Shown piece after piece: positions 33,107-41,458 of a stretch of DNA of 64,000 nucleotides. Each line of letters opens with the position of its first letter. The first letter of the stretch is position 1. Below the pieces are notes generated by a model. That model was not told the DNA's origin. It made no database searches and saw only the letters and a program-made list of their open reading frames with translations. A program made the position numbers and the translations under genes. This stretch comes from Chryseobacterium indologenes (lineage in GTDB: Bacteria; Bacteroidota; Bacteroidia; Flavobacteriales; Weeksellaceae), in assembly GCA_002439165.1 (NCBI GenBank), contig DJTE01000048.1, positions 272,089 through 336,088 on the forward strand, written 5' to 3'.

Positions 33107-34510
33107 TTAAAATAAAACTTTATCTTCTCTTCTGAGCTCTTCCAGATAGTCTTTCTTTTCATCTCTGTAAAAAAGATTCATCGTCTCAAAAGGGATCAGC
33201 TTCAGGTCTTTGTTTACAATATGAACACATGATTTTTTTACAGCCCTTACGTCAAAATCATGGGCATCCATAAAATTCATAATAATAATCCTGAACAGGT
33301 TATCATAATCCAGATCGGGAGCGCATACTTCCGGCAGACAGCAAAGCAGCTGGTTCACTTTAGTTTTTACTTTATCTACGGAAATTCCCGTACTGAATAT
33401 ATCCAGCAGCTGCATCTGAAGCCCCTGATCCTGTTCGTAAACAATTGTATTCCTGGATTCATTGTTCAGGAGATCTGCAGGATTGATATATCTTGTCAGC
33501 GGAATGGTTTCTCCCTCCAGTTTCAGGATATATCCCATAGCCAGGGCATCCGGGTTGCAGGGAACCGGAATAATATCATCCCCGTTCAGAAGCGGAAACT
33601 GGTTGAGGATTTCCTGTCTTACTTCCGTAAGGGTAATCTTTTCATGAGCAGAGTCTTCCCTGTTCCTTCCTGCAATTTCTACCGGCTGGAAAGTAATTCC
33701 CCGTACACATTTCTGTTTCAGGGCAAATTCAATGATCTTTCCTATCTCATCTATATTTTTATGTTTCTGAAGCACAATTACCAGAGTAGTGGAAAGATTA
33801 AGGGCATTCAGCTTCTCCAGTGCTTTCATTCTGACTGAAGTGAGATCTTTACCTCTGAAGTCTTCAAGCACTTCCGGTTTAAAAGAGTCGAACTGGAGAT
33901 AAACTTCAAATTCAGGAGCATATGTCGCCAGTTTTTCAGCAAATCCGGGATTGTTGGCAATTCTTATCCCGTTGGTATTCAGCATCAGGTGTTTGATGGG
34001 TTTCGATTTGGCAATGTCCATGATCTTAAAAAACTCCGGGTGGATGGTAGGTTCTCCCCCACTGATCTGAACTACATCCGGTTCACCTTCATTCCGGACA
34101 ATCGTATCAAACATAGCCTCAATTTCTTCCAGACTTCGGTGGCTTCCGTAATGCGGAGACGACATGGCATAGCAGGTAGGACAGGTCAGATTACAGCGGT
34201 CCGTTACCTCTACAATAGAAAGACAGCTGTGCTGCTCGTGGTCTACACACAACCCGCAGTCGTACGGACATCCGTATTCCACATCCGTTCCGAAATGCAC
34301 AGGCATTTCCGATGCTTTGTTGTAATTTCTTATGTTTTTATAGTATTGTACATCCGATGCAATTTTGGTCTTGAAAAACCCATGATCCGGGCATCTTTTC
34401 GTCATAAAAACCGCTTCGTCCTCAATAATAATCTTGGCACCTACCCTTTTAAGGCATTCAGGGCAAAGACTGATGGTGTAGTCGTAATAGGTATAATTTC
34501 TTACCGGCAT
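33107..34510 (-). CDS. Radical SAM protein with N-terminal Cys-rich domain (Tes/MJ0619-like architecture)
   Basis: A 467-residue enzyme. The radical SAM cluster motif is C106-x3-C110-x2-C113 in TDRCNLTCPTCYA, followed by the SAM-binding GGEPTIHPE. Before it lie further cysteines: C16 and C19 (LCPEC), C40 (RCPDHG), and C81, C85, C88 and C96 (YGCPYDCGLCVDH). These suggest a rubredoxin-like site plus an auxiliary cluster. Late cysteines (LLCCLPEVC near 395-405) could hold another. This order is like that of MJ0619/Tes-type lipid-modifying radical SAM proteins, recalled from memory. It is the third gene of a unit with an Lgt-like protein and a tiny membrane protein, so a lipid or lipoprotein substrate is plausible but inferred. 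Confidence 0.85.
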   Translation of the reverse strand: MPVRNYTYYDYTISLCPECLKRVGAKIIIEDEAVFMTKRCPDHGFFKTKIASDVQYYKNIRNYNKASEMPVHFGTDVEYGCPYDCGLCVDHEQHSCLSIVEVTDRCNLTCPTCYAMSSPHYGSHRSLEEIEAMFDTIVRNEGEPDVVQISGGEPTIHPEFFKIMDIAKSKPIKHLMLNTNGIRIANNPGFAEKLATYAPEFEVYLQFDSFKPEVLEDFRGKDLTSVRMKALEKLNALNLSTTLVIVLQKHKNIDEIGKIIEFALKQKCVRGITFQPVEIAGRNREDSAHEKITLTEVRQEILNQFPLLNGDDIIPVPCNPDALAMGYILKLEGETIPLTRYINPADLLNNESRNTIVYEQDQGLQMQLLDIFSTGISVDKVKTKVNQLLCCLPEVCAPDLDYDNLFRIIIMNFMDAHDFDVRAVKKSCVHIVNKDLKLIPFETMNLFYRDEKKDYLEELRREDKVLF

Positions 34511-34519
34511 AATTTCATT

Positions 34520-34756
34520 TTAAAATCCTCCTCCACAAATATATCCGCTGATCAGCCCAAAGATCAGAAGACAGATCAGCATGGTCTGTATAAACTGCTT
34601 TTTGCTGAATTTTCTCTGGTCTTTCGATTCATAGATCATTTTTACGATAACCGTTACGACCAGCGAAACCAAAAGAGCTCCCAGGATCATCAGGCCTACG
34701 ATCATAATCACCACGCCAACGAGACCTCCGGCTTCCAGAATTGTTAAACTTTTCAT
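34520..34756 (-). CDS. Small two-helix membrane protein of the radical SAM/Lgt-like unit
   Basis: The 78-residue protein has a long first hydrophobic segment (GLVGVVIMIVGLMILGALLV continuing to residue 38), a basic cytosolic loop (YESKDQRKFSKKQ), and a second helix (TMLICLLIFGLISGYICGGG). Its start overlaps the stop of the Lgt-like gene by 4 bases and the radical SAM gene begins 9 bases after its stop, so all three are co-translated. It may anchor the radical SAM enzyme at the membrane; this is inference. Confidence 0.7.
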   Translation of the reverse strand: MKSLTILEAGGLVGVVIMIVGLMILGALLVSLVVTVIVKMIYESKDQRKFSKKQFIQTMLICLLIFGLISGYICGGGF

Positions 34757-35538
34757 CTTGAATATTTTAATAGAGATTGGGTATTTTTAATGGTATAAAT
34801 GTAGTAAATAATTACACAAATACACACCAGCTGTATCGTTCCAAAGTTTGCGATGACCTCTGCATGGGGTTTGATAAAGTCCAGAAATAACCTGAAGGTA
34901 AAATAACTGAGCATAAAAAGCTGAAAGATAAATCCTGATATGAATTTATTCCGGGTCTGAATATATTTCAAAATAATCCAGAGCATTATTAAAAAAGCAA
35001 TTTCGTAAAGAGCAACAGGATGTCTGAGATACTGATCTCCCAGATGCATTCCAAAAACAGAATTTGTAGGAACTCCATAGGTTTCTTCATAGATCCCGGT
35101 GAGAAAGCAGCCTACTCTTCCAATAATCATAGCCAGCATGAGGGGATAAACAATAAGGTCTCCCGTACTTTCTTTATGACGGACTATTTTCTTGGCCAGC
35201 TCTACCCCGATCAGCCCGAAGGCAAGCCCTCCCACAATAGTATTGCTGGACCAGAATTTAGTGAAGCTGAAGTTTTCAAAAAGTGTATACGGATTTTCCA
35301 GATTGCCGATCAGTTTGGAACCGATCAGTGCTCCGGCAGTTGCACCTATCAGAACTGCAGCAGAAGTATTGAAGGACAGCCTTTCCGGAGACTTTCTTTT
35401 ACGATAAAAATAATACCGCATCCCCAGAAACATTCCTAATGCTTCAAAAAGCGGATGTGCAAGGACCGTACGGCCGAAGATTTCAAAACTTACAGGAAAA
35501 TCCATAGGTTCAAAAATAAACCATTTCATATTATTCAC
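34753..35538 (-). CDS. Prolipoprotein diacylglyceryl transferase-like membrane protein
   Basis: The 261-residue polytopic protein matches Lgt in its overall layout: GRVGCFLTGIYEE (Arg141 at the place of E. coli Arg143), the HPVALYE motif, and SYFTFRLFLDF (Tyr212 and Arg216 at the places of Tyr235 and Arg239). However, the loop that in E. coli Lgt carries essential His103 (SFHGG) reads TIVGG here, with Val102 at that place. It may therefore be a diverged paralogue with another acceptor, rather than the housekeeping Lgt. Residue comparisons to E. coli are from memory. First gene of the unit with the small membrane protein and radical SAM enzyme; divergent from guaC. Confidence 0.8.
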   Translation of the reverse strand: MNNMKWFIFEPMDFPVSFEIFGRTVLAHPLFEALGMFLGMRYYFYRKRKSPERLSFNTSAAVLIGATAGALIGSKLIGNLENPYTLFENFSFTKFWSSNTIVGGLAFGLIGVELAKKIVRHKESTGDLIVYPLMLAMIIGRVGCFLTGIYEETYGVPTNSVFGMHLGDQYLRHPVALYEIAFLIMLWIILKYIQTRNKFISGFIFQLFMLSYFTFRLFLDFIKPHAEVIANFGTIQLVCICVIIYYIYTIKNTQSLLKYSR

Positions 35539-35566
35539 TACCTTTATTCTGATAAATAATTACCAG

Positions 35567-36607
35567 ATGCGTATAGAATATGAAATAAAACTGGGATTCA
35601 AGGATGTCATGTTCCGTCCCAAACGTTCAACTTTAAAATCCCGTTCGGAAGTTGATCTGGAAAGGGAATTCACTTTCAGGCATACTAAAAAAAAATGGAG
35701 CGGTGTTCCGCTTATCGCTGCCAATATGGATACGGTAGGTACTTTTGAAATGGTGGTAGAACTGGCCAAAGATAAAATTATCACTGCCGTACACAAACAT
35801 TATACTCCTGAAGAATGGAGCGCATTTCTGAACAGTCAGCCCGAAAGCATTCATCAGTATATTGCTTTAAGTACAGGGACCGGAAAAGCCGATGAGGAAA
35901 AAATCAGAACAATCCTCGGAAAGCATCCGAAAATTGAGTTTCTCTGCATTGATGTAGCCAACGGTTATTCTGAGCATTTCGTTGAATTTGTGAAGCGCGC
36001 AAGGGCTAATTTTCCGGACAAGATCATTATGGCCGGTAATGTGGTAACGGGAGAAATGGTGGAAGAGCTTCTTCTTGCCGGAGCAGACATCATCAAAGTG
36101 GGCATCGGGCCCGGCTCGGTGTGTACGACCCGTGTAAAAACAGGGGTAGGCTATCCGCAGCTTTCTGCCATCATTGAATGTTCTGATGCTGCCCACGGAC
36201 TTGGAGGCCACATTATTGCCGACGGAGGCTGCAAGGTTCCGGGCGACGTAGCCAAAGCTTTCGGAGGCGGTGCAGATTTCGTAATGCTGGGCGGAATGTT
36301 TGCCGGCCATGATGAAAGCGGCGGGGAAATGATTGAAGAAAACGGGAAAAAATACCGTCTGTTTTATGGGATGAGTTCCAAAACCGCTATGGATAAACAT
36401 TCAGGAGGTGTTGCCGAATACCGTGCTTCGGAAGGAAAAACGGTAAAAGTAGCGTATAAAGGTCCTGTTTCAGAAACGGTAAAAGACATTCTCGGAGGGG
36501 TACGCTCTACGTGTACCTATGTAGGAGCGTCGAAGCTTAAAGAACTTTCCAAAAGAACCACTTTTATCAGGGTTCAGGAACAGGAAAACCAGGTTTTTAA
36601 AGATTAA
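35567..36607 (+). CDS. guaC: GMP reductase
   Basis: Converts GMP to IMP with NADPH in purine interconversion. The IMPDH/GMPR barrel is complete: IAANMDTVGTFEM, the catalytic loop GIGPGSVCTTRVKTG with Cys186, and IADGGCKVPGDVAKAFGGGA with the following FVMLGGMFAG. It lacks the CBS domains of IMP dehydrogenase, and 346 residues fits GuaC rather than GuaB. It is divergent from the Lgt-like gene with only 28 bases between the starts. Confidence 0.94.
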   Translation: MRIEYEIKLGFKDVMFRPKRSTLKSRSEVDLEREFTFRHTKKKWSGVPLIAANMDTVGTFEMVVELAKDKIITAVHKHYTPEEWSAFLNSQPESIHQYIALSTGTGKADEEKIRTILGKHPKIEFLCIDVANGYSEHFVEFVKRARANFPDKIIMAGNVVTGEMVEELLLAGADIIKVGIGPGSVCTTRVKTGVGYPQLSAIIECSDAAHGLGGHIIADGGCKVPGDVAKAFGGGADFVMLGGMFAGHDESGGEMIEENGKKYRLFYGMSSKTAMDKHSGGVAEYRASEGKTVKVAYKGPVSETVKDILGGVRSTCTYVGASKLKELSKRTTFIRVQEQENQVFKD

Positions 36608-36792
36608 AAATCCGGAGTTAGAGAGTGTAACAGGAATGGGAGCCGGAAGTTACGTTAGTGACGGGCATCCATTGTCATTAGTAAATTAAAATTTTAATAT
36701 AAAAAAGTAAAAAACGGATTGACAGTCATTCTTAATAGCTTTCAATCTTCATGAGACAAGAAATTCCTATCCTGCACTTACCTTATAAAAAC

Positions 36793-36822
36793 AAAAGCCG
36801 GACCTTTACGATCCGGCTTTTT
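36793..36822. terminator. Bidirectional terminator between guaC and fabG
   Basis: AAAAGCCGGA (36793-36802) pairs with TCCGGCTTTT (36812-36821) across a 9-base loop. Confidence 0.85.
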
Positions 36823-36840
36823 ATCTTTATATGTTATGGA

Positions 36841-37584
36841 TTAAGTTAACATACCTCCGTCTACCTGTAACGTCTGTCCTGTAATATAAGAAGCCATGTC
36901 ACTTCCTAAGAAAACGCACGCGTTGGCAACATCTTCAGTCTGCCCCAGTCTTTTTGCCGGAATCTGATCTTTCCATCCCTGGATTACTTTTTCATCCAGA
37001 ACGGCAGTCATTTCAGTTTCAATGAATCCGGGAGCCACAGCGTTGCATCTGATGTTTCTTGAGCCTAATTCTACTGCAATAGATTTTGTAAATCCAATTA
37101 CTCCGGCTTTAGAAGCGGCATAGTTTGACTGTCCCGCGTTTCCGCTTATTCCGACAACCGAAGTCATATTGATGATAGATCCTGATTTTGCCTTCATCAT
37201 CGGCTTGATCACCGCTTTGGTAAGGTTGAATACAGAATCCAGATTGACTCTCATGATCACGTCCCAGTCTTCTTTGGACATTCTCAGCAGAAGATTATCT
37301 TTTGTAATTCCCGCATTGTTTACCAGAATATCAATCTTCCCAAACTCTTCTATTACATCATCGATCAGTTTTTGGGCAGCATCATAATCTGATGCGTCAG
37401 ACTGGTATCCTTTGATCTGGGTTACAGAACTTAAAGCTGCTTCTAATTCTTTAGCTTTGTCTACAGAGCCGGCATAAGTAAAAGCTATTTTTGCACCCTG
37501 ACTGGCATACATTTCAGCAATTGCTTTCCCGATTCCTCTTGTAGCTCCTGTAATTAGCGCTACTTTTCCTTCTAATAGTTTCAT
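36841..37584 (-). CDS. fabG: 3-oxoacyl-[acyl-carrier-protein] reductase
   Basis: NADPH-dependent ketoreductase of fatty acid synthesis. The cofactor motif TGATRGIGKAIAE is near residue 13, NNAGITKDNLLLRM follows, and the catalytic Ser (NMTSVVGISGN), Tyr and Lys (SNYAASKAG) are present. RNIRCNAVAPGFIETEMT and DGGM at the end are FabG hallmarks. I chose the ATG at 37584 (MKLLEGK), giving 247 residues as usual for the family, over one four codons upstream. No other fab genes are adjacent. A -7 box TATCTTTG lies at 37680-37673. Confidence 0.93.
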   Translation of the reverse strand: MKLLEGKVALITGATRGIGKAIAEMYASQGAKIAFTYAGSVDKAKELEAALSSVTQIKGYQSDASDYDAAQKLIDDVIEEFGKIDILVNNAGITKDNLLLRMSKEDWDVIMRVNLDSVFNLTKAVIKPMMKAKSGSIINMTSVVGISGNAGQSNYAASKAGVIGFTKSIAVELGSRNIRCNAVAPGFIETEMTAVLDEKVIQGWKDQIPAKRLGQTEDVANACVFLGSDMASYITGQTLQVDGGMLT

Positions 37585-37615
37585 ATCTCTTGACAATTAT
37601 ATTCTTACAATTATT

Positions 37616-37680
37616 CCGTTTCTGTAAAACGGCAATATAGTGTATTTAATTTTATATGGATTAAACAGTGCGCAAAGATA
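37616..37680 (-). promoter_or_regulatory. fabG upstream region: -7 box and leader hairpin
   Basis: Minus-strand TATCTTTG (37680-37673) fits the -7 consensus, but the best -33 TTG is only 15 bases away. The leader contains CCGTTT/AAACGG (37616-37621 and 37627-37632), a perfect 6-bp inverted repeat that might be an operator or simple leader hairpin. Confidence 0.35.
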
Positions 37681-37752
37681 TTATAAATTGTTATTCAATG
37701 CATTCCAAATCATCAAATTACTTATTTTTTTTCGCTGTTTTTTATCATATCA

Positions 37753-39267
37753 TTAAAGACGGCTGCCGATATTCTTAAACCGGGTGAAATAAATTACATC
37801 TGTTTTCCGGTCTTTATCCAGTTTCAGAACTTCTTTCTGCCAAACGTATTTATCGTAGATGATTTCTTTCAGCGGTTCGTTCTGAAAGTTGATGACTCCG
37901 TATTTCCCGTCTTTTTTTACGATGATTTCATTTTCAGAGTTCTCAAAAACAACAATATCATCATAAGCGAAAGGAACAATTTCTTTGCCGTTTTCGTTGA
38001 GAATACCATATAAATTGCTGCTGTTTTTACAGACCACAGGTTTTGAATACAGATTCAGGATATTATAAAAATCAGGCTCCTGCTCTTTAATGGAAATAAT
38101 ATCTTTCAGGATTGTGAAAGACCGGTCTGAAACCGAAAATTTATAATAGCCGTTATCTTTTTTAACAATTAAGAACCCGGGATAAAAAGCAATAATCCGG
38201 TTGTTTTCTTCCAGGATATTCTGAAGATCTTTATTGAGCAGCTTTTCTTCATTCCCTTTTTTAAGGTAGATAAAATCCTTTCCTGAAATGCTGAAACTGT
38301 TTATAAAATCATATTCCGGAGCCACTACCGTCTCTCCCTGCAGATTTACAATTCCTGTTTTTTTCGAAGCATTGCTGTAAAAGCTGAAAAGATCCTGGGA
38401 TAAAGGAACCAGATCTTTGAAATTGTTGGGATACAGCTTCTTTTCTTTCTTATCGAAAACCGTTGTTTTGCCCTTTTTCTTCAGATAAATATAGTTTTGC
38501 CCGCCGAAATATTCCGGTACGGCACCATCGAAAATTTCTTCTGCAAGTATATTTTCTTCAGTATCTATAATTCCATATTTTCCGGTCGCCTGATTTTTGG
38601 TGATCAGATACGGATAGGAATGAATATTGTTAATCTGTCTGGAGAACTGATGAAGGGTCTGCCCATCTGTACCAATGATTTCATTTTGCCCGTTTTCATT
38701 GATGATCAGTGCTCTTCCCTCTTCAAAATCATAGTCTTTTTTAAAGCTTCTGCTGCTGACCTGCTTTCCATGAAAATCATATAAAAGCCATTGATTTTCC
38801 CTAAGAACGAAAAAACGTTTCTTTCCGGCCGGTTTTATCCTGTCCGAATAAGGAATGATCTGTTTCCCGCTATAATCATAAACCGCATCTTTTCCCAGTT
38901 TTGATGCTATAATCCATTCATTGCTGAGCCAGGGGGTGTTAAAACTCTGATCTTCAGCCAGGATCACCTGATTTCCTTTTTCATCAATAACCGCCGATTG
39001 TACTGAACGGCCGGATTCTTCAGCAGTAAGGATAAACCTGTTTCTGACAATATGGGAGATCCTTTCTTTTGACGAAGCCTCAAACGTTACATTTCCCAGT
39101 GAATCGACAATACTGTACGTTCTGGCTTTAGCATCGTAAGCGGTTCCATAACCTTTGGAGTAAGAGGTTACTTCTTTTCCTGTTTTTTTAGATAAAAGGA
39201 TTTTGGTATACTGAGTAGTCTGCGCCATACACACCGATGTACAGCACACAAGAATTAATTTTTTCAA
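37753..39267 (-). CDS. WG-repeat secreted protein
   Basis: The 504-residue protein has signal peptide KLILVCCTSVCMAQ and a chain of WG (KWG-type) repeats, each of the form YG-hydrophobic-I-D-x-x-G-x-x-I-x-x-x-Y. Clear units are KYGIIDTEENILAEEIFD, TGIVNLQGETVVAPEYDF, YGILNENGKEIVPFAYDD and KYGVINFQNEPLKEIIYD, with weaker ones between. These repeats form beta-hairpin arrays used for binding; the ligand is unknown. It begins directly after rsmI (no gap), so the two are co-transcribed, though no functional link is evident. Confidence 0.85.
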   Translation of the reverse strand: MKKLILVCCTSVCMAQTTQYTKILLSKKTGKEVTSYSKGYGTAYDAKARTYSIVDSLGNVTFEASSKERISHIVRNRFILTAEESGRSVQSAVIDEKGNQVILAEDQSFNTPWLSNEWIIASKLGKDAVYDYSGKQIIPYSDRIKPAGKKRFFVLRENQWLLYDFHGKQVSSRSFKKDYDFEEGRALIINENGQNEIIGTDGQTLHQFSRQINNIHSYPYLITKNQATGKYGIIDTEENILAEEIFDGAVPEYFGGQNYIYLKKKGKTTVFDKKEKKLYPNNFKDLVPLSQDLFSFYSNASKKTGIVNLQGETVVAPEYDFINSFSISGKDFIYLKKGNEEKLLNKDLQNILEENNRIIAFYPGFLIVKKDNGYYKFSVSDRSFTILKDIISIKEQEPDFYNILNLYSKPVVCKNSSNLYGILNENGKEIVPFAYDDIVVFENSENEIIVKKDGKYGVINFQNEPLKEIIYDKYVWQKEVLKLDKDRKTDVIYFTRFKNIGSRL

Positions 39268-39942
39268 TTAAATGGAATTATTTACGATAAGAACGATCTC
39301 TCCTTTTAAAGTTTTACTTTTGGAAAATTCAATTAATTCATTGATAGTCCCACGTTTGGTTTCTTCAAATTTTTTGGAAATTTCCCGGCTCAGACTGGCT
39401 TTGGTTTCTTCACCAAAGAATTCTTTAATCTGCTCCAGAGTGGTATTGATCTTATGCGGACTTTCGTACAGGACAATAGTTTTTTTCTCCTCAGCCAGCT
39501 GTTTCAGTCTGGTTTGTCTTCCTTTTTTCTGCGGCAGAAATCCTGCAAACAGGAATTCGTTATTGGGAAGACCTGAAACCACAAGGGCAGGAATCAGTGC
39601 GGTAGCACCGGGAAGGCAGATCATTTCAATACCGCTGTCCGCACCTGCTTTTGCCAGCAGATAGCCGGGGTCTGAAATTCCGGGAGTTCCGGCATCGGTA
39701 ATGATGGCAATATTCTGTCCGCTTTTAAGGTCAGCAATCACTTTTTCAGTGGCCTGATGCTCGTTATGGAGATGATAGGATTTTAAAGGTTTGGAGATCT
39801 CAAAATGCTTTAAAAGTATTCCGGATGTCCTGGTGTCTTCACACAGGATATAATCGACTTCTTTAAGGACGTTTACAGCCCTGAAGGTCATGTCTTCAAG
39901 ATTTCCTACGGGGGTAGGAACAAAATATAGGATTCCGCTCAA
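39268..39942 (-). CDS. rsmI: 16S rRNA (cytidine-1402-2'-O)-methyltransferase
   Basis: Methylates C1402 of 16S rRNA in the decoding centre. The tetrapyrrole-methylase-like N-terminus FVPTPVGNLEDMTFRAVNVL is conserved, as are the CEDTRTSGILLKHF and SYHLHNEHQ segments, the SAM-binding DAGTPGISDPGYLL and LPGATALIPALVVSGLP, and YESPHKINTTL. At 224 residues it is a little short at the C-terminus compared with the roughly 280 residues of E. coli RsmI, as in many Bacteroidota. It abuts the WG-repeat gene. Confidence 0.93.
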   Translation of the reverse strand: MSGILYFVPTPVGNLEDMTFRAVNVLKEVDYILCEDTRTSGILLKHFEISKPLKSYHLHNEHQATEKVIADLKSGQNIAIITDAGTPGISDPGYLLAKAGADSGIEMICLPGATALIPALVVSGLPNNEFLFAGFLPQKKGRQTRLKQLAEEKKTIVLYESPHKINTTLEQIKEFFGEETKASLSREISKKFEETKRGTINELIEFSKSKTLKGEIVLIVNNSI

Positions 39943-39951
39943 AATTTAAAA

Positions 39952-41397
39952 TTATAAGAATTTATTTTCTACCAATATCCAGAGTCTCTGGGCATACTCA
40001 TCCACTTTATTCCATTTTCTTTCGTAATACAGATCACTCAGGTATTCTTTGGCATCTTCAAGATTTTTGAACTGGTTCAGCTGAGCCACGGTATCGTTCA
40101 GCTCGGTCTGGCTTCCGCCAAAAAGCATTTTAGAAAAGGCTATGCGGTCGTTCAGGTCCAGTTTAAATTCAGGTTTGGTTTTTTCCGCTTCCATCAGATG
40201 GGTTGGGATATTGGTTTTCAGGATACTTCCGGCATCTCCTTTTTCTGAAGGAACTTCCGGTTTTTCCCTGGGTATGTCTCTTTCCAAAGGATCATCATCA
40301 AAGAGAGTCTGTACAGCCTTCAGTCCTTTGATATTGGCCAGGCGGATCTTCTTTTCTTCATGATAGGCATCCAGGTCTTCAAAACTTTCATCAGATGCAT
40401 GCCTTTCAGGATCCTGTACAGAATTATGCTTGTCAATTTCAACAATTTTTCTTCTGTCGTTTACTTCAGTAACTGCTGTTTCCGTTGTTTCCTCTTCCAG
40501 GGAGGAATCATTTTTTATTTCGCTGAGAATGTGCTCGACATTGGAGGTATCGGTCATCATTTCTCCCTGCTCCAGAGCCATTCCGGAAGTAATAAACTGT
40601 TCTTCGTTTTCTTCAATCAGGATTTCATCATCCAGCATTTCTGTGTCAAAAATACTTGGAATAATCTCTTCTCTTGCAGTAATTTTATCGGTTTTTTCTT
40701 CAGAAATATTTTCGGATTCATCTATTTCATTCAGCTGGTTATTGAAGATGGCTTCTTCTTCTGTGGTTCTGTCTTCAAAAAGGTCTTCCCGGATATCTTC
40801 ATTATCATCCGGTTCTGCGTTGGCGAGAATTCTTTCTTCGTCTACAAAACTGAAGATAATTTCTTTTTTTTCAGAGAATTCACTGTCATCAATTTCATTC
40901 ATTTGCCTGTTGAAAACGGTTTCGTCATCCTGATTTTCAGGGCCGGAATTTTCCTGTGCAGATTCTTCGTTTTCAACAGCAAAGCTGATGATATTTTCAT
41001 GGAGTTCATTTTCAACAATTTCTTTGATCTGGTTATCAAAAACGGCTTCTTCCTCTGCTTCTTCAGCAAAATTTTCATTTTCGAACTCATCAATTTCATT
41101 CAGCTCATTATTGAAAATTGCTTCCTCCTCTGTAACTTCGTTACCGGATTCATGATTTTCAGTTTCTCCTGAAGCAAAAGAATGGTATTGATCTTCCGGG
41201 GTCTGGCTGGGATGTTCTGTGATGAAATAATCCATATTTTTCTCCAGAAGCCGGAGAAAAGAAATCCTGTTGGCAAGCTCATCTACAAGATCCTGCTTGG
41301 AAAGTAATTCGTCTACGTTATTTATTTTGTCCAGAATGTCAATGATATTCTTGGATTCAAAAAAAATTTTTTCCTTTAAATCTTGAATGTTCTGCAT
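39952..41397 (-). CDS. Acidic repeat protein of unknown function
   Basis: The 481-residue cytosolic protein is very acidic (Glu/Asp-rich), with an N-terminal helical part (about residues 1-65) and a helical C-terminus (about 385-481, DRIAFSKMLFGGSQTELND then YLSDLYYERKWNKVDEYAQR). Between them a degenerate motif, E-E-E-A-I-F-N-N-Q-L-N-E-I-D, appears four times, at about residues 90-103, 116-128, 158-170 and 213-226. Spacings are uneven and the linkers acidic. The middle is probably disordered. I recognise no family. It lies 9 bases upstream of rsmI in transcription order and may be its operon partner. It is divergent from tdk. Confidence 0.7.
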   Translation of the reverse strand: MQNIQDLKEKIFFESKNIIDILDKINNVDELLSKQDLVDELANRISFLRLLEKNMDYFITEHPSQTPEDQYHSFASGETENHESGNEVTEEEAIFNNELNEIDEFENENFAEEAEEEAVFDNQIKEIVENELHENIISFAVENEESAQENSGPENQDDETVFNRQMNEIDDSEFSEKKEIIFSFVDEERILANAEPDDNEDIREDLFEDRTTEEEAIFNNQLNEIDESENISEEKTDKITAREEIIPSIFDTEMLDDEILIEENEEQFITSGMALEQGEMMTDTSNVEHILSEIKNDSSLEEETTETAVTEVNDRRKIVEIDKHNSVQDPERHASDESFEDLDAYHEEKKIRLANIKGLKAVQTLFDDDPLERDIPREKPEVPSEKGDAGSILKTNIPTHLMEAEKTKPEFKLDLNDRIAFSKMLFGGSQTELNDTVAQLNQFKNLEDAKEYLSDLYYERKWNKVDEYAQRLWILVENKFL

Positions 41398-41458
41398 ATT
41401 AAGAATCTTGTTAAAATTGCTTACTTTTGATCTTAAAAATATACGGCTAATTTAACAA

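Noticed and set aside
40360..41172. 270-codon plus-strand frame opposite the acidic repeat protein
   Set aside because: Antisense of Glu/Asp-rich codons gives Phe/Leu/Ser-rich open frames by composition; the minus-strand protein has real repeats and an operon position.
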